The notes beneath the pieces are model-generated. The model was given only the letters and a program-made list of their open reading frames with translations. It was not told the DNA's origin and ran no database searches. A program made the position numbers and the translations under genes. 64,000 bases of DNA from Shewanella sp. Isolate11 (lineage in GTDB: Bacteria; Pseudomonadota; Gammaproteobacteria; Enterobacterales; Shewanellaceae): assembly GCF_022398315.1 (NCBI RefSeq), contig NZ_JAKEVF010000001.1:370669-434668 (forward strand), read 5' to 3'. Position 1 is the stretch's first letter, and each line of letters opens with the position of its first letter. Below, in pieces: positions 36,269 to 45,932 of this stretch.

Positions 36269-36778
36269 TTAGGCAGCGAGTGCTGTCCGGATTAGTGTTG
36301 GGTCACACTGTTTATGCTTATCCAGTTTGATAAACTGAACCCCGACGTAGTCTAAACATTTCTGGATAAACTTGACCTGCTCTGGTGAACTTTCCTCTGG
36401 GTTGCTTACGACCAATTTGACCGCAGAGGATTCATTGTCCACGACAACATAGTCGAGATGGCAATGTTCCATAAAGTCCTGAACTTCATCATGGTTTTTT
36501 ATCGAATCATCGATATCGACCACATTGATTAACGAGGCTCCGTACAACACATCGTAGCGATTGCTAGCGATGGACTTTAAGCTCTTTAGAAAATTCATTG
36601 ACTCTTGATCTAACAGATGAGGTTTGATGCTAACAGCCGCATCAACCATTTGAGCGTCGTTTGATCTAAAGAACTTGATGCAAGTCATCACGAAAGTCAC
36701 GATAACGAGAGGTACAATGACAAAAAAAACAAAGTACATAAACGCATAACTTAAAATAACGGTTGCTGTGGTGTTCAT
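36269..36778 (-). CDS. Membrane-anchored protein, distantly DUF2726-like
   Basis: 169 aa: one N-terminal membrane helix (about 8-32), then a soluble domain. The pattern NFLKSLKSIASNRYDVLYGA, LDYVVVD and VKFIQKCLDYVGVQFI recalls DUF2726 (a restriction-nuclease-like fold). The usual acidic-His pair after the third strand is missing (VVSNPEESS), so any nuclease role is doubtful. Strong ribosome site (GGAGG, seven bases upstream). It lies upstream of nrfBCD on the same strand, separated by a hairpin, and is divergent from a LysR gene. Function unknown. Confidence 0.5.
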   Translation of the reverse strand: MNTTATVILSYAFMYFVFFVIVPLVIVTFVMTCIKFFRSNDAQMVDAAVSIKPHLLDQESMNFLKSLKSIASNRYDVLYGASLINVVDIDDSIKNHDEVQDFMEHCHLDYVVVDNESSAVKLVVSNPEESSPEQVKFIQKCLDYVGVQFIKLDKHKQCDPTLIRTALAA

Positions 36779-37141
36779 AATAAACCTCCAAACGTACTTT
36801 TACTTTAAACTCTCTATTGTATTATTACCCATTTGTTTAACTTGGCAATAAATTTAAAAATCAATTTATTAAAACTTTGGTATTGGTTTTATTTCTATTT
36901 ATTTGTTTTATATTTTGCGTATTTTCATATATTGAAAATATGTTTTTAAATAAATAGAAATCTAATTTATCGGAATTTGGATTTATTTTATTGTTTTAAA
37001 ATTCAGGTTATTGCGTCACCTCTTGGCTTGGTTGAAATTGTTTTAATAATAACTTTTATTTGTTGTGGATAAATATTGTTTTTCGAGTAATATATTCTAT
37101 AATTCTAAACTCTGTTAAAAGTATTAGTTGGGGTGAATAAT
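36779..37141. promoter_or_regulatory. AT-rich divergent promoter region
   Basis: About 360 bases of strongly AT-rich DNA between the 169-aa gene and the LysR gene, with long T/A runs. It contains ATTCAGGTTATT (37001-37012), a short match to the right end of the MITE-like family, without a partner. No operator is assignable. The base composition would suit H-NS-type silencing (inference). Confidence 0.4.
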
Positions 37142-38140
37142 ATGAAAGATGTCAACTTAGATAATCTTGATATGCTCAGCGCTAATATTTTAGTTAATTT
37201 ATATGAAACGCATTCGGCGACCAGTGTTGCCGATAATATGAATATTCCTGCCCCCAAGGTAAGCCGTTGTTTGCAGCATGCCAGAGTCATGTTTAATAAT
37301 CCGCTATTTATTCGTAAGAAGTATGGCTTGGAGCCCAATGAGTTTACTCGGCAACTTTATCCAATAGTAAAAGAGCTAGTACAGTGCGCTGAACACCTGT
37401 ATCAATTTAATGAAGTCAAAGGCCTTGATTACGATCAGCCCTGTATCATCTACGTTAGTGATCTATTGATCCCCCATCTTCCTCAGCAATTAAGTCGTGC
37501 CATTTGTCAGGAACATCAGACTATTAGTTATGAGCTACGTAGCGAGTCTGTCGATCCCTTAGCGGATATTGATGCGGGTATTTTGGATATTGCCATCTTC
37601 ACTCAGCCGAGTCTTAGTCGCCAGCATCAGACGCTGCGAATCGAGCAACAATGGCCACAGCTGGAGTTTATTGCTCTGAAAAGTCTGCGTCAGTTGTATC
37701 TGGTGTGTGGTGAGCAACATCCATTGCTGCAAGCCGAGATAAATTTAACCAGCTTGGCGGCTTATCCCTATCTTAGTGCCTTTAATTTAATGGACAAACA
37801 ACTGCGAGATCCGTTTGAGTATTATTGCCAGCAACATAGACTCGACTGCCAGCCAGTAGTGCGTGAGCTAGCAGGGCCAGAACTAGGGTTTCATCAGTTA
37901 TATCGCTATCTTGCCGATAACAATACTATCAGTCTGTTGCCTTACAGTAAGGTCTATGAACAGAGCCAGCTGTTACCGGGTTTGCATGTTTGTCATCTGT
38001 CGGAGCAACTTACCGAGCAGCTCTATGGCGAGCAAGCTTACCCCGAGTTATATCTGGTCTATGCCCGCCATCAGCAACGGCCTCAAATTAACTGGTTGTT
38101 GCAAGAGATGCAGTTATTGATTCGACAGAACGTGCATTAG
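37142..38140 (+). CDS. LysR-type regulator, paralogue A
   Basis: 332 aa from ATG 37142, with GGGGTG six to eight bases upstream; a GTG at 37133 is inside the ribosome site. LysR helix-turn-helix (LSANILVNLYETHSATSVAD, APKVSRCLQHAR) is followed by FIRKKYGLEPNEF..LYPIV, which recurs in paralogue B as FIRHQYGFEPTQL..LYPMV. The rest is a divergent substrate-binding domain. The 3' end overlaps the convergent paralogue B by 53 bases. Targets unknown; the 169-aa protein or the S8 protease are positional candidates. Confidence 0.75.
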   Translation: MKDVNLDNLDMLSANILVNLYETHSATSVADNMNIPAPKVSRCLQHARVMFNNPLFIRKKYGLEPNEFTRQLYPIVKELVQCAEHLYQFNEVKGLDYDQPCIIYVSDLLIPHLPQQLSRAICQEHQTISYELRSESVDPLADIDAGILDIAIFTQPSLSRQHQTLRIEQQWPQLEFIALKSLRQLYLVCGEQHPLLQAEINLTSLAAYPYLSAFNLMDKQLRDPFEYYCQQHRLDCQPVVRELAGPELGFHQLYRYLADNNTISLLPYSKVYEQSQLLPGLHVCHLSEQLTEQLYGEQAYPELYLVYARHQQRPQINWLLQEMQLLIRQNVH

Positions 38141-39113
38141 CGGTACTCTGCTTGCTGGCTTGATATTGCTGCTTTACCTCGGTGATCTTATCTTTCAGTA
38201 GTCCGGCTATGCACTGGACTAACTGCTCTTTGAGTCCTTGATGACAATGCAGATAGTAACTGTTTTGAGGCAGGCTTAAGTGATGCTGGCACAAAGCTGA
38301 AATATCGATAAATTCCACATCCTCCCTATGTTGGAAATAGGGTAATGACATCACAGAACATAGCATGCATACATCATCTGTTTTACTGGCATGGTCAACC
38401 AACATTCGTAAGCTTGGGCTTTTTATGCCGACTTTAAACTTAATATTATTCTCAGCGGCGAAATGCTCCAGTGGATGAAGATGATCGCTATGCTGAGTGT
38501 TAATCAAACCAATAGGATAGTTAAATAATTCGGTCATTGGCTGTGGTGAGTTAAAGATCGGATGGCCTTTCTTGGCGACAATAAAGAAATGATCGATATC
38601 GTCCAACTTAATGTTATTCACCATAGGATGCTCGATGAGCTGAGTCGAAATACAGCAGTTGATCAACCCCTGAGATAACCTCAAGGGAGTATTTTCAGTC
38701 CAAGGCAGTACATTAATATTGATGCCGCCCTCGATGCAATGACAGGTTTGATTGATGCCATTGAGCACGATAAGCGACCAGTGTTCATAGGTGGCGATAC
38801 TCAATTGAAATGGCAAAGGTGCGCGGTTCAATGCGGTGTCGATGATCTGACTATACTGCTCCAGAATCTTCTGTACCATAGGATAGAGTTTTAGCGCCAG
38901 TTGAGTGGGTTCGAAACCATATTGATGGCGGATAAATAGTTCATTATCGAGTACTTCACGCATACAGGTTAAGGCTCGACTCACCTTAGACTGTGGCGTA
39001 CGCAGCCTCTCAGCTACAGCGCTACCACTCTTGAGTTCGATTAAGCCGATAAATACATGCAGAGTGAAATAGTCTAAACGGCTCGCTTTCTTGAGCATAA
39101 TGGTGACCTTCAT
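38088..39113 (-). CDS. LysR-type regulator, paralogue B
   Basis: 341 aa (336 if the ATG at 39098, which has AAGG eight bases upstream, is used). HTH: FTLHVFIGLIELKSGSAVAE, TPQSKVSRALTCMREVLDNE. It shares the linker signature with paralogue A. The substrate-binding domain is unusually Cys/His-rich (CHCIEGGI, CCIST, CMLCSVMSL, CQHH), which might sense metal or redox (inference). It is divergent from the S8 protease gene, 371 bases apart, so the protease is its best candidate target. Confidence 0.75.
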   Translation of the reverse strand: MKVTIMLKKASRLDYFTLHVFIGLIELKSGSAVAERLRTPQSKVSRALTCMREVLDNELFIRHQYGFEPTQLALKLYPMVQKILEQYSQIIDTALNRAPLPFQLSIATYEHWSLIVLNGINQTCHCIEGGININVLPWTENTPLRLSQGLINCCISTQLIEHPMVNNIKLDDIDHFFIVAKKGHPIFNSPQPMTELFNYPIGLINTQHSDHLHPLEHFAAENNIKFKVGIKSPSLRMLVDHASKTDDVCMLCSVMSLPYFQHREDVEFIDISALCQHHLSLPQNSYYLHCHQGLKEQLVQCIAGLLKDKITEVKQQYQASKQSTANARSVESITASLATTS

Positions 39114-39484
39114 TGATAAGTCAGTTATTCATCTAATCGGATTGCACAATTTATTTGTATAAAAAATATACACGTACTTTCGGTTTATCATTTTTGAATC
39201 AATAACGCCTTGAGTTAGATCATGCTTGATGCAGATTTTACTAATGGTTAATAAATAAGAGGCTTAATGGTCATGAGGCGACATAAAGAGATTTAAAGTG
39301 TTATAAATCAATGGGTTTTCGTTTTTATATCAGGCTTTTTGTTAGTTTTTATTTGTTATCAAAATGCTTCAATTTTGTTGCGGTCGCTACATAAAGGTAC
39401 ATTTTTCCTTAGATGGATTTGTTATATATGAGATGCGTAATTATACGTAAAAAATAATAAATACATGATTAAAAAGGAAATTTA
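39114..39484. promoter_or_regulatory. Divergent control region of LysR paralogue B and the S8 protease
   Basis: 371 AT-rich bases. The protease has a fair ribosome site (AAAAAGGAAA, four bases before ATG). No repeat or consensus site could be named. Confidence 0.4.
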
Positions 39485-42400
39485 ATGTTACCGTCACAAT
39501 TGTTTAAGCACAGCGCGATAGCGAGCCTCACCGCTCTCTATATCGGTGGTGCTTGCTCTGTTGCTGTAGCCTCTCCTGGCATGGAGAAGGTTACTGGTAC
39601 CAGTTTTTATACCCCTACTTTTACTGCTGAAGATATCAAACGTGTGAATGAAGCACGTAAGCTCGAATTATCCGGTGATGTTTATCTCGGTCGCCCAGGC
39701 CAGATTAACCGTGTGATGAAAAAACGCACCCCAGAAGAGATCTTTCAGCCTGAACAACAATCTACTGGCACTAATACCTATATTGTCCAGTTAGAAGCTG
39801 AGCCTATAGCAACCTATGCGGGCGATATCCCTGGTTATGCTGCTACTACTGCACCGAAAAATCGCTCAGTAATTGCTAAAGGCCGCGTTAGTGTTAATAC
39901 CGCTTCAGCACAGTCTTATAAGAGCTATTTGCTAGGTCAGCAAGATAAGTTTATCTCTAAGGTGACTCAAGCCGGTGCTTCGGTGAAAGTGAATAAGCAG
40001 TTCACTGTTGCCAGCAATGCTATGGTGGTTGAGATGACTCAAGACGATGCGATCAAGATGTCACATCAGTCTGGTGTTAAGCGTATTAGCCTTAACCGTG
40101 TATTCCAACTGCGTACCGACCGTGGTCCAGAATTTATCGGTGCCGATAAAGTTTGGCAGGGCACCGCAACTTCAAGCAATAGCTTGAATGCCAAAGGTGA
40201 AGGTATGTTGGTGGGTATTATCGATACTGGTATTAACTCTGACCATATCGCTTTTGCCGATGACGAAGCTTACGCAAGTTTAAACCCATTCGGTGAGGGT
40301 ACCTTTGTGGGTGATTGTGTCGAATCTCCAGAGCTGTGTAACAACAAGCTAGTGGGTATGCACTCTTACCCTGAGATCACCGATATTTATGCGGCTGATG
40401 AGTTTCAAACGTCTTATCGTAAAGAGATGATCCGTCCTGCCAATGGTGAAGACTATAACGGCCACGGTTCACATACTGCCAGTACCGTTGTTGGTAACAC
40501 TTTAGAAAATGTGCCGCTGCAAAGTTTTGACGGTGAGCCGACCAGTGATGGTATCGATGTGCCATTTACTTTCCCGAAAGTGAGCGGTGTCGCACCTCGT
40601 GCCCATGTAATTTCATATCAAGTTTGTTGGCCTGGTAATGGTGGTGATCCTTATGCGGGTTGTCCCGAGTCAGCGATTCTATCTGCATTCGAAGATGCTA
40701 TTGCCGATGGTGTCGATGCGATTAACTTCTCTATCGGTGGCGCCGAGTCATTACCTTGGGCCGATCCAATGGAGCTGGCTTTTTTAGCTGCTCGTGAAGC
40801 GGGAATTTCTGTCGCCGTTGCAGCAGGTAACAGCGGGGCTTACTGGACAGCTGATCACTCATCTCCTTGGGTGACCACTGTGGGCGCAAGCACTCATGAT
40901 CGCCAACTTGCCACGGGTGTGAAAACTTTAGGTGACTTTGAAGGTAGCGGTGCACCTTCTGCAGCTATCGAAGGGGTCAGTTTCTCGGGTGGCATCACGG
41001 GTCAAGTGGTATTGGCGGATAACTTTGCCGACCCAGATACCACAGATGAATACAAAGCGGCTACCTGTAATGTGCCTTTCCCTGCTGATACCTTCACTGC
41101 CGATCAAATCGTAGTGTGTGAGCGTGGTGATATTGCCCGTATCGATAAGGCTAAGAACGTTGCCGCTGGTGGTGCTGGTGGGATTATTCTGCAAAACATC
41201 GACTACTCGGTAGATAACATCGTTGCCGATAGCTATGTGATCCCGGGGATCCATGTAAAAGTTGCCGAACGTTGGAAGATCCGTAACTGGGTCAACCGTA
41301 ACGGTGCCGAGGCGCGTGCGACGATTTCTGATTACAGTAACGAATACACATTCGATGCCGAGTTAGGCAATAACCTAGCGACTTTCAGCTCTATGGGTCC
41401 AAGCTCAACTAACAACACCTTGGTTCCTGATTTAACTGCGCCTGGTGTCGATATCTATGCGGCTAACGCCGATGATCAACCTTTCACGTCTGCGCCAACA
41501 GCGTCTGATTGGACTTTCATGAGCGGTACCTCTATGGCTGCTCCGCATGTGACGGGTGCCATGACCTTGTTGACTCAGCTACATCCTGAATGGACGCCTG
41601 CTGAGATTCAATCTGCGTTGATGATGACGGCAGGCCCAGTCATGCTCAATACAGGCTATGAGCTGATCGAGCCCTTCTATAACTTTATGGCTGGAGCCGG
41701 TGCGATTGATGTTGCACGCGCGGCTGATAGCGGTTTAGTGATGGATGAAACTATTGATAATTACCGTAATGCCGATCCAACCAATGGTGGATTAGTTAAC
41801 TGGTTGAACATTCCTTCTATGGTTGAGATGGAATGTGAAAAGTCTTGTAGCTGGATGCGTACCGTTAAAGCGACTCGCGATGGTAGTTGGACTATTGAAG
41901 GTGTAGGTAAAGAAGAGGGCTTTGAAGTTACTGTATCTCCTGCTCAATTTACTTTGAAAGCGGGTGAGTCTCAAAGCTTCATAGTTACAGCAACCACACC
42001 TAGCATGATCGAAATGAATATTGATCCTGCAGATACCGGTGCTCCATGGAAAACCATACTGAACAAAAATACTTTCTTTAATGGTCAGGTTAACCTGAAG
42101 GAAGTGAGTGGTAATGCTCCTGATGTGCATATGCCTGTCGTGGTTGCGGCGGTTGCTGATCAATTACCTGTATCTCACCGTTTTGACATTAGCCGTGATC
42201 AAGGTACTGAAACCTTGATGGTGAATACCGACTCTTACAGCGAACTCACGCCCCGCTTCTATGGTCCAGTCAAACCTGAGGTGTATAACAATACCTTAAC
42301 TGCAGTTTCTGCTTTCTTGTATCCAGATAACATCGAAGCAGGCTGGGATATTCGCCCAATTACTATTCCAGAAGGTACTAAGCGTTTAGTGGTCGAAGTA

Positions 42401-44452
42401 CAAGATGCGCATACTGTTACTACGCTAGAGAACCTAGACCCAAGATATAATGTCCCACATCCATTTGTGGCAATAGGCCGTGATGAAAATGGTAACGGTA
42501 CTTTCGTACCGGATGGCACTGTTGATAGTGCAGAGATCAAAGCTGAATATAGCGAAGAGATCTTGTGTCTATCTAGCAGCCAGGCTGAACATAACTACTG
42601 TAGCATTGAGAGCCCAACACCGGGCACTTACTGGATTGCTACAGCAATGGCCTATGGTGCGGGTGAAATCAATGTCGATACGGGTTATGCCATTATTATG
42701 GAAGATGATGATCGCGGCCAACTAAGTATTTCTGGTCCTGCATCTCATGATGGTAACGGCAATTATAACATCGACCTAAACTGGAATATTCCAGGTACCC
42801 AAGCGGGTGATACTTACTATGGTGGCTTCGACATGGGTAGTATGCCGGGTGCAGAAGGTACCTTAGGTTTTACGGCTCTGGATATCCATCGCAGTGATGA
42901 TGCTGTGACTTGGGAAGTCAGCCAAGATACCGCTCGTAGCATGGATGTGTTGGATATTAAGTTAAGTATCGCGCCTAATTTGGAAACTCAAGATCGTAGC
43001 TATAACTTCGAGCTTAAATTACCAGAAGGAATGCGATTAGCATCAGATACTATCGAAACCAATAAAGAAGCTGTGACTGAGTCAGTGGTTGCAACAGAAA
43101 CTGGTTTTGTTCTGTCAGGCTTGCAGCCATCAACTCGCGATGTGCAACGTGATTATAAGGTAAGTACTAACTTCACCAATAAGATGTGTCATACACCACT
43201 GATTGATGAGTATTCAACCGGTGGTTATATCGATTTATTCGGTGAGTTTAAGCTTCAACCTCTAGCTGATTGGTTTGTTGGTGATTTTAACGCTAACTTC
43301 GATGTGCCTATCGATTGGTTGTTCTACAAAGAAGGCGCTAAATTTGAGCTTTATAATCAGCCAAATGCAGGTTATTTACGTATGCACACCGTGGGTGCAT
43401 TACAGTTAAATACCGCCTACTGGTACATGAAGTTACATCGTGGTCCAGGCTTCTTAACCGAAGCCATGGCACCGTTCTGGCGTGGTGATTTTGAAGCTAA
43501 ATATCGTCGTCACTATGAAGATCCATGGGGACTGACGATTGCTTCACAATATGCTGAAGAGCGTCCAGATCTTGGTGATCTACTGTTCTTAGAGTTCGAT
43601 AATATTACCGATGCTAAGACGGGAGAAGAATTCGACTTCGAAGTGATCCTACGTAGTGGTATCGATGATCGTCAAGGTCAATATGAGATTATCTATGCCT
43701 ACGATAACCTAGGTGCTGATGTGGCCAAAGGTGCGGTGATGATTGAAGGCTTTGATTCAGCTTGGTCAAACAATGTTGGTCCTAAAGAAGGCGCCTTATA
43801 CAACGTATTCGGTTATGACAATCTTGATGAGGTGCTTTCTGAAGATCTCGTAATCTGTTATGACTATGTTGGACCAGAGCAGAGCCGTCTCGAAGTTAAC
43901 TTTAAGGCTGTTATTAAGCCTGAAGCTACAGGTACGACGATGGACGTGATCTTAGATTACGATCTAGAAGGTGCTGAGTCTGTCAGTATGAGCCATGCGA
44001 TCAGCGTACAAGGTAACATCAAGTTAGCCGAGATTGCTGATCAAACAGTGGCTGAAAACACGCCGCTCGAGCTGAGTGTCATGTATATCGATGCTAACAA
44101 GGTGCCAAACACTGTTGAAGTTAGTGGTGAATATATTACTGCCGAGGTAGATGGTAATAACTTTACTATTACACCGAAGAAAAACTGGAATGGTGAGACA
44201 ACAGTGACAGTGACAGTTCGAGATAACGAACATAGTGGCGATGCGGCTAGCACCAGCTTTAAACTGATTGTAGAGTCAGATGGGAAAGGGCCTGAATCTC
44301 AAGGTTCTGAAGCTGAAGATGAAACTGAAGAAGTGGTTGAGGCTGAGCCTGAATCAGAGGACAGTTCAGGTGGTGCATTAGGCTTTGGTTTACTGACGCT
44401 ATTGCCATTAGCCTTCCTACGTCGTCGCAGCAACAAAGTTGTGCGTCATTAA
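39485..44452 (+). CDS. Large S8 subtilisin-like protease with GlyGly-CTERM tail
   Basis: 1655 aa. Signal peptide (about 1-29), I9 propeptide-inhibitor (NTYIVQLEAEP near 97), then the S8 domain: Asp247 (GIIDTGINSDH), His327 (NGHGSHTAS), Ser683 (GTSMAAPHVTG). A PA domain is inserted before the Ser (about 490-620: DQIVVCERGDI, AAGGAGGIILQN). A long C-terminal region of beta domains follows, and an acidic linker leads to GGALGFGLLTLLPLAFLRRR. That last motif is a GlyGly-CTERM sorting signal, cut by a rhombosortase after type II secretion (known for the family). An extracellular or surface protease feeding peptide uptake. Single gene with terminator. Confidence 0.9.
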   Translation: MLPSQLFKHSAIASLTALYIGGACSVAVASPGMEKVTGTSFYTPTFTAEDIKRVNEARKLELSGDVYLGRPGQINRVMKKRTPEEIFQPEQQSTGTNTYIVQLEAEPIATYAGDIPGYAATTAPKNRSVIAKGRVSVNTASAQSYKSYLLGQQDKFISKVTQAGASVKVNKQFTVASNAMVVEMTQDDAIKMSHQSGVKRISLNRVFQLRTDRGPEFIGADKVWQGTATSSNSLNAKGEGMLVGIIDTGINSDHIAFADDEAYASLNPFGEGTFVGDCVESPELCNNKLVGMHSYPEITDIYAADEFQTSYRKEMIRPANGEDYNGHGSHTASTVVGNTLENVPLQSFDGEPTSDGIDVPFTFPKVSGVAPRAHVISYQVCWPGNGGDPYAGCPESAILSAFEDAIADGVDAINFSIGGAESLPWADPMELAFLAAREAGISVAVAAGNSGAYWTADHSSPWVTTVGASTHDRQLATGVKTLGDFEGSGAPSAAIEGVSFSGGITGQVVLADNFADPDTTDEYKAATCNVPFPADTFTADQIVVCERGDIARIDKAKNVAAGGAGGIILQNIDYSVDNIVADSYVIPGIHVKVAERWKIRNWVNRNGAEARATISDYSNEYTFDAELGNNLATFSSMGPSSTNNTLVPDLTAPGVDIYAANADDQPFTSAPTASDWTFMSGTSMAAPHVTGAMTLLTQLHPEWTPAEIQSALMMTAGPVMLNTGYELIEPFYNFMAGAGAIDVARAADSGLVMDETIDNYRNADPTNGGLVNWLNIPSMVEMECEKSCSWMRTVKATRDGSWTIEGVGKEEGFEVTVSPAQFTLKAGESQSFIVTATTPSMIEMNIDPADTGAPWKTILNKNTFFNGQVNLKEVSGNAPDVHMPVVVAAVADQLPVSHRFDISRDQGTETLMVNTDSYSELTPRFYGPVKPEVYNNTLTAVSAFLYPDNIEAGWDIRPITIPEGTKRLVVEVQDAHTVTTLENLDPRYNVPHPFVAIGRDENGNGTFVPDGTVDSAEIKAEYSEEILCLSSSQAEHNYCSIESPTPGTYWIATAMAYGAGEINVDTGYAIIMEDDDRGQLSISGPASHDGNGNYNIDLNWNIPGTQAGDTYYGGFDMGSMPGAEGTLGFTALDIHRSDDAVTWEVSQDTARSMDVLDIKLSIAPNLETQDRSYNFELKLPEGMRLASDTIETNKEAVTESVVATETGFVLSGLQPSTRDVQRDYKVSTNFTNKMCHTPLIDEYSTGGYIDLFGEFKLQPLADWFVGDFNANFDVPIDWLFYKEGAKFELYNQPNAGYLRMHTVGALQLNTAYWYMKLHRGPGFLTEAMAPFWRGDFEAKYRRHYEDPWGLTIASQYAEERPDLGDLLFLEFDNITDAKTGEEFDFEVILRSGIDDRQGQYEIIYAYDNLGADVAKGAVMIEGFDSAWSNNVGPKEGALYNVFGYDNLDEVLSEDLVICYDYVGPEQSRLEVNFKAVIKPEATGTTMDVILDYDLEGAESVSMSHAISVQGNIKLAEIADQTVAENTPLELSVMYIDANKVPNTVEVSGEYITAEVDGNNFTITPKKNWNGETTVTVTVRDNEHSGDAASTSFKLIVESDGKGPESQGSEAEDETEEVVEAEPESEDSSGGALGFGLLTLLPLAFLRRRSNKVVRH

Positions 44453-44512
44453 TGGCTAAGTAGAGATATAAGGTGATTTAGGCTCCTGCCTGAAATTGCC
44501 TAATCTGTGTTG

Positions 44513-44541
44513 AAAGAGGAGCTTCGGCTCCTCTTTTTCAT
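44513..44541 (+). terminator. Rho-independent terminator of the S8 protease gene
   Basis: AAAGAGGAGC-TTCG-GCTCCTCTTT, UUCG tetraloop and T-run. Confidence 0.92.
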
Positions 44542-44550
44542 GTTGAAGAA

Positions 44551-45567
44551 TCACAGATATTTAGGCCGTCTTTTAGTGACTTTTTTAAGGTAGTTGCGGC
44601 TTTCTTGTCTGATGTGACGATGGGTTAAAAACCAATAAAACTCGCTGATGGTCATCTTATTGATCCGTGCCAATGCTTGTTTGCGACTGCCGCCGGGATG
44701 CAAGCTTTTAAATAAATTTCCTGTGCCGCCGTTGTAGCTTGAAATAACCGCATATTCGCGTTTTTGAGGATCATGAATTCCCTTCAAATAACGGCTCGAT
44801 AATAAATGAAGATAACCCGCTGCGACCTCAATATTCTTTTGTGGATCATAGAGGTAAGTAGAACTTGGCGTATGTTTATATCCCTTAATCAATGAAAAGT
44901 AGTCACGACCAGCGGTATTGGCCTTAATTTGCATTAATCCAAGTGCATTTGAGCGAGAGCGCGCTAGCGGATTAAACGAGCTTTCGGTTTCCATTATCGC
45001 CATGATTAAGTCGGTTTTTACGCTAAACTTTTGCGCCGATTGGCGAGCAAAATTAATATATTTATCGCCGGCAATTTGAGTGTGATTACTGACCATTTTT
45101 ATGGCCACTTGATAGCGGCTATTTTGCCGTAGACTCTGGCTGACAAGATAATCGGCATAACGGCTTGCTCGCCATTGATATTCGATGGGCTGACCATCTG
45201 TATCGCGAATTTGTCCCCAAAAGAATGGCTTCTGTTTGCTGTTGATTAATCCGAAATCAGCAGCAGTTTTCGCATCGATCACAGTGGGATCAATTTGAGT
45301 CAGCAAGACCTGTACTATGGCTTGTTTTAACTGAGCTTTATTCTGGCTTTCGAGTAGAATCATCCCACGCTTAAAATCGACATAGGTGCTTTGTTGTTCG
45401 GCCTGATTAAAGATCAGTAGTGAAGGTTCGGCTGAGTGAGGTTGAGCGTTTTGCTGGTACTCATGTAATAAGGCGGCAACATCGTCTTCATATTGACTGA
45501 GGTCCAATGCAAAAGCGTTGCAGCTAAGTAATAAAACACACGCTGAAAATTTAATGTATTTAGACAT
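44551..45567 (-). CDS. Lytic murein transglycosylase, MltC-like
   Basis: 338 aa. The N-terminus FSACVLLLSCNAFA ends in a possible lipobox (LLSC), so a lipoprotein is likely as in MltC. The N-terminal part (about 20-170) matches the MltC-type domain, and the C-terminal SLT domain (about 180-320) has the catalytic Glu in AIMETESSFNP, then ARSRSNALGLMQI and AVISSYNGGTGN. It cleaves peptidoglycan to give 1,6-anhydromuramyl products. Convergent with the protease gene. Confidence 0.85.
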   Translation of the reverse strand: MSKYIKFSACVLLLSCNAFALDLSQYEDDVAALLHEYQQNAQPHSAEPSLLIFNQAEQQSTYVDFKRGMILLESQNKAQLKQAIVQVLLTQIDPTVIDAKTAADFGLINSKQKPFFWGQIRDTDGQPIEYQWRASRYADYLVSQSLRQNSRYQVAIKMVSNHTQIAGDKYINFARQSAQKFSVKTDLIMAIMETESSFNPLARSRSNALGLMQIKANTAGRDYFSLIKGYKHTPSSTYLYDPQKNIEVAAGYLHLLSSRYLKGIHDPQKREYAVISSYNGGTGNLFKSLHPGGSRKQALARINKMTISEFYWFLTHRHIRQESRNYLKKVTKRRPKYL

Positions 45568-45932
45568 TTATAAATATGTTAACCATGTGTGGCTTCAGTA
45601 TATGGATAAGGGCCCCAAGGAGCAATTGGCGGCTTTTAACTTGTGAACTCGAGATGGCATAATGCTTGATTAATGAGGTGATTTCTTACATCTATAGTGG
45701 TTTTATTACCTCGATTTGTTGGCTTGTTGTTCGGTTATTGATTAACTTCATCTGGGCTTCTCTGTTGATTAGGTCAGCGATTGCACTTTGGGTGTCAGCC
45801 ATTCAAACGCAATTTGAAAACATGTCCTTATAGCGTTAGCCACGAAAAAAGTTATTTAAACCATTGTTAACTGACAATGGCATCCCAAATCGTTAGAATG
45901 TCAGCAGATTATTCCTCATCTGAGCCAACCCC
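45568..45932. promoter_or_regulatory. Divergent region before mpl
   Basis: 365 bases. The only clear structure is the inverted repeat CCATTGT-TAACTG-ACAATGG (45861-45880), 52 bases before mpl, a possible operator. GTGAACTCGAGAT near 45643 faintly resembles the MITE-like end but has no partner. Confidence 0.35.

Noticed and set aside
37001..37012. Third full MITE-like copy
   Set aside because: Only 12 bases match the right end and there is no left end within 200 bases.
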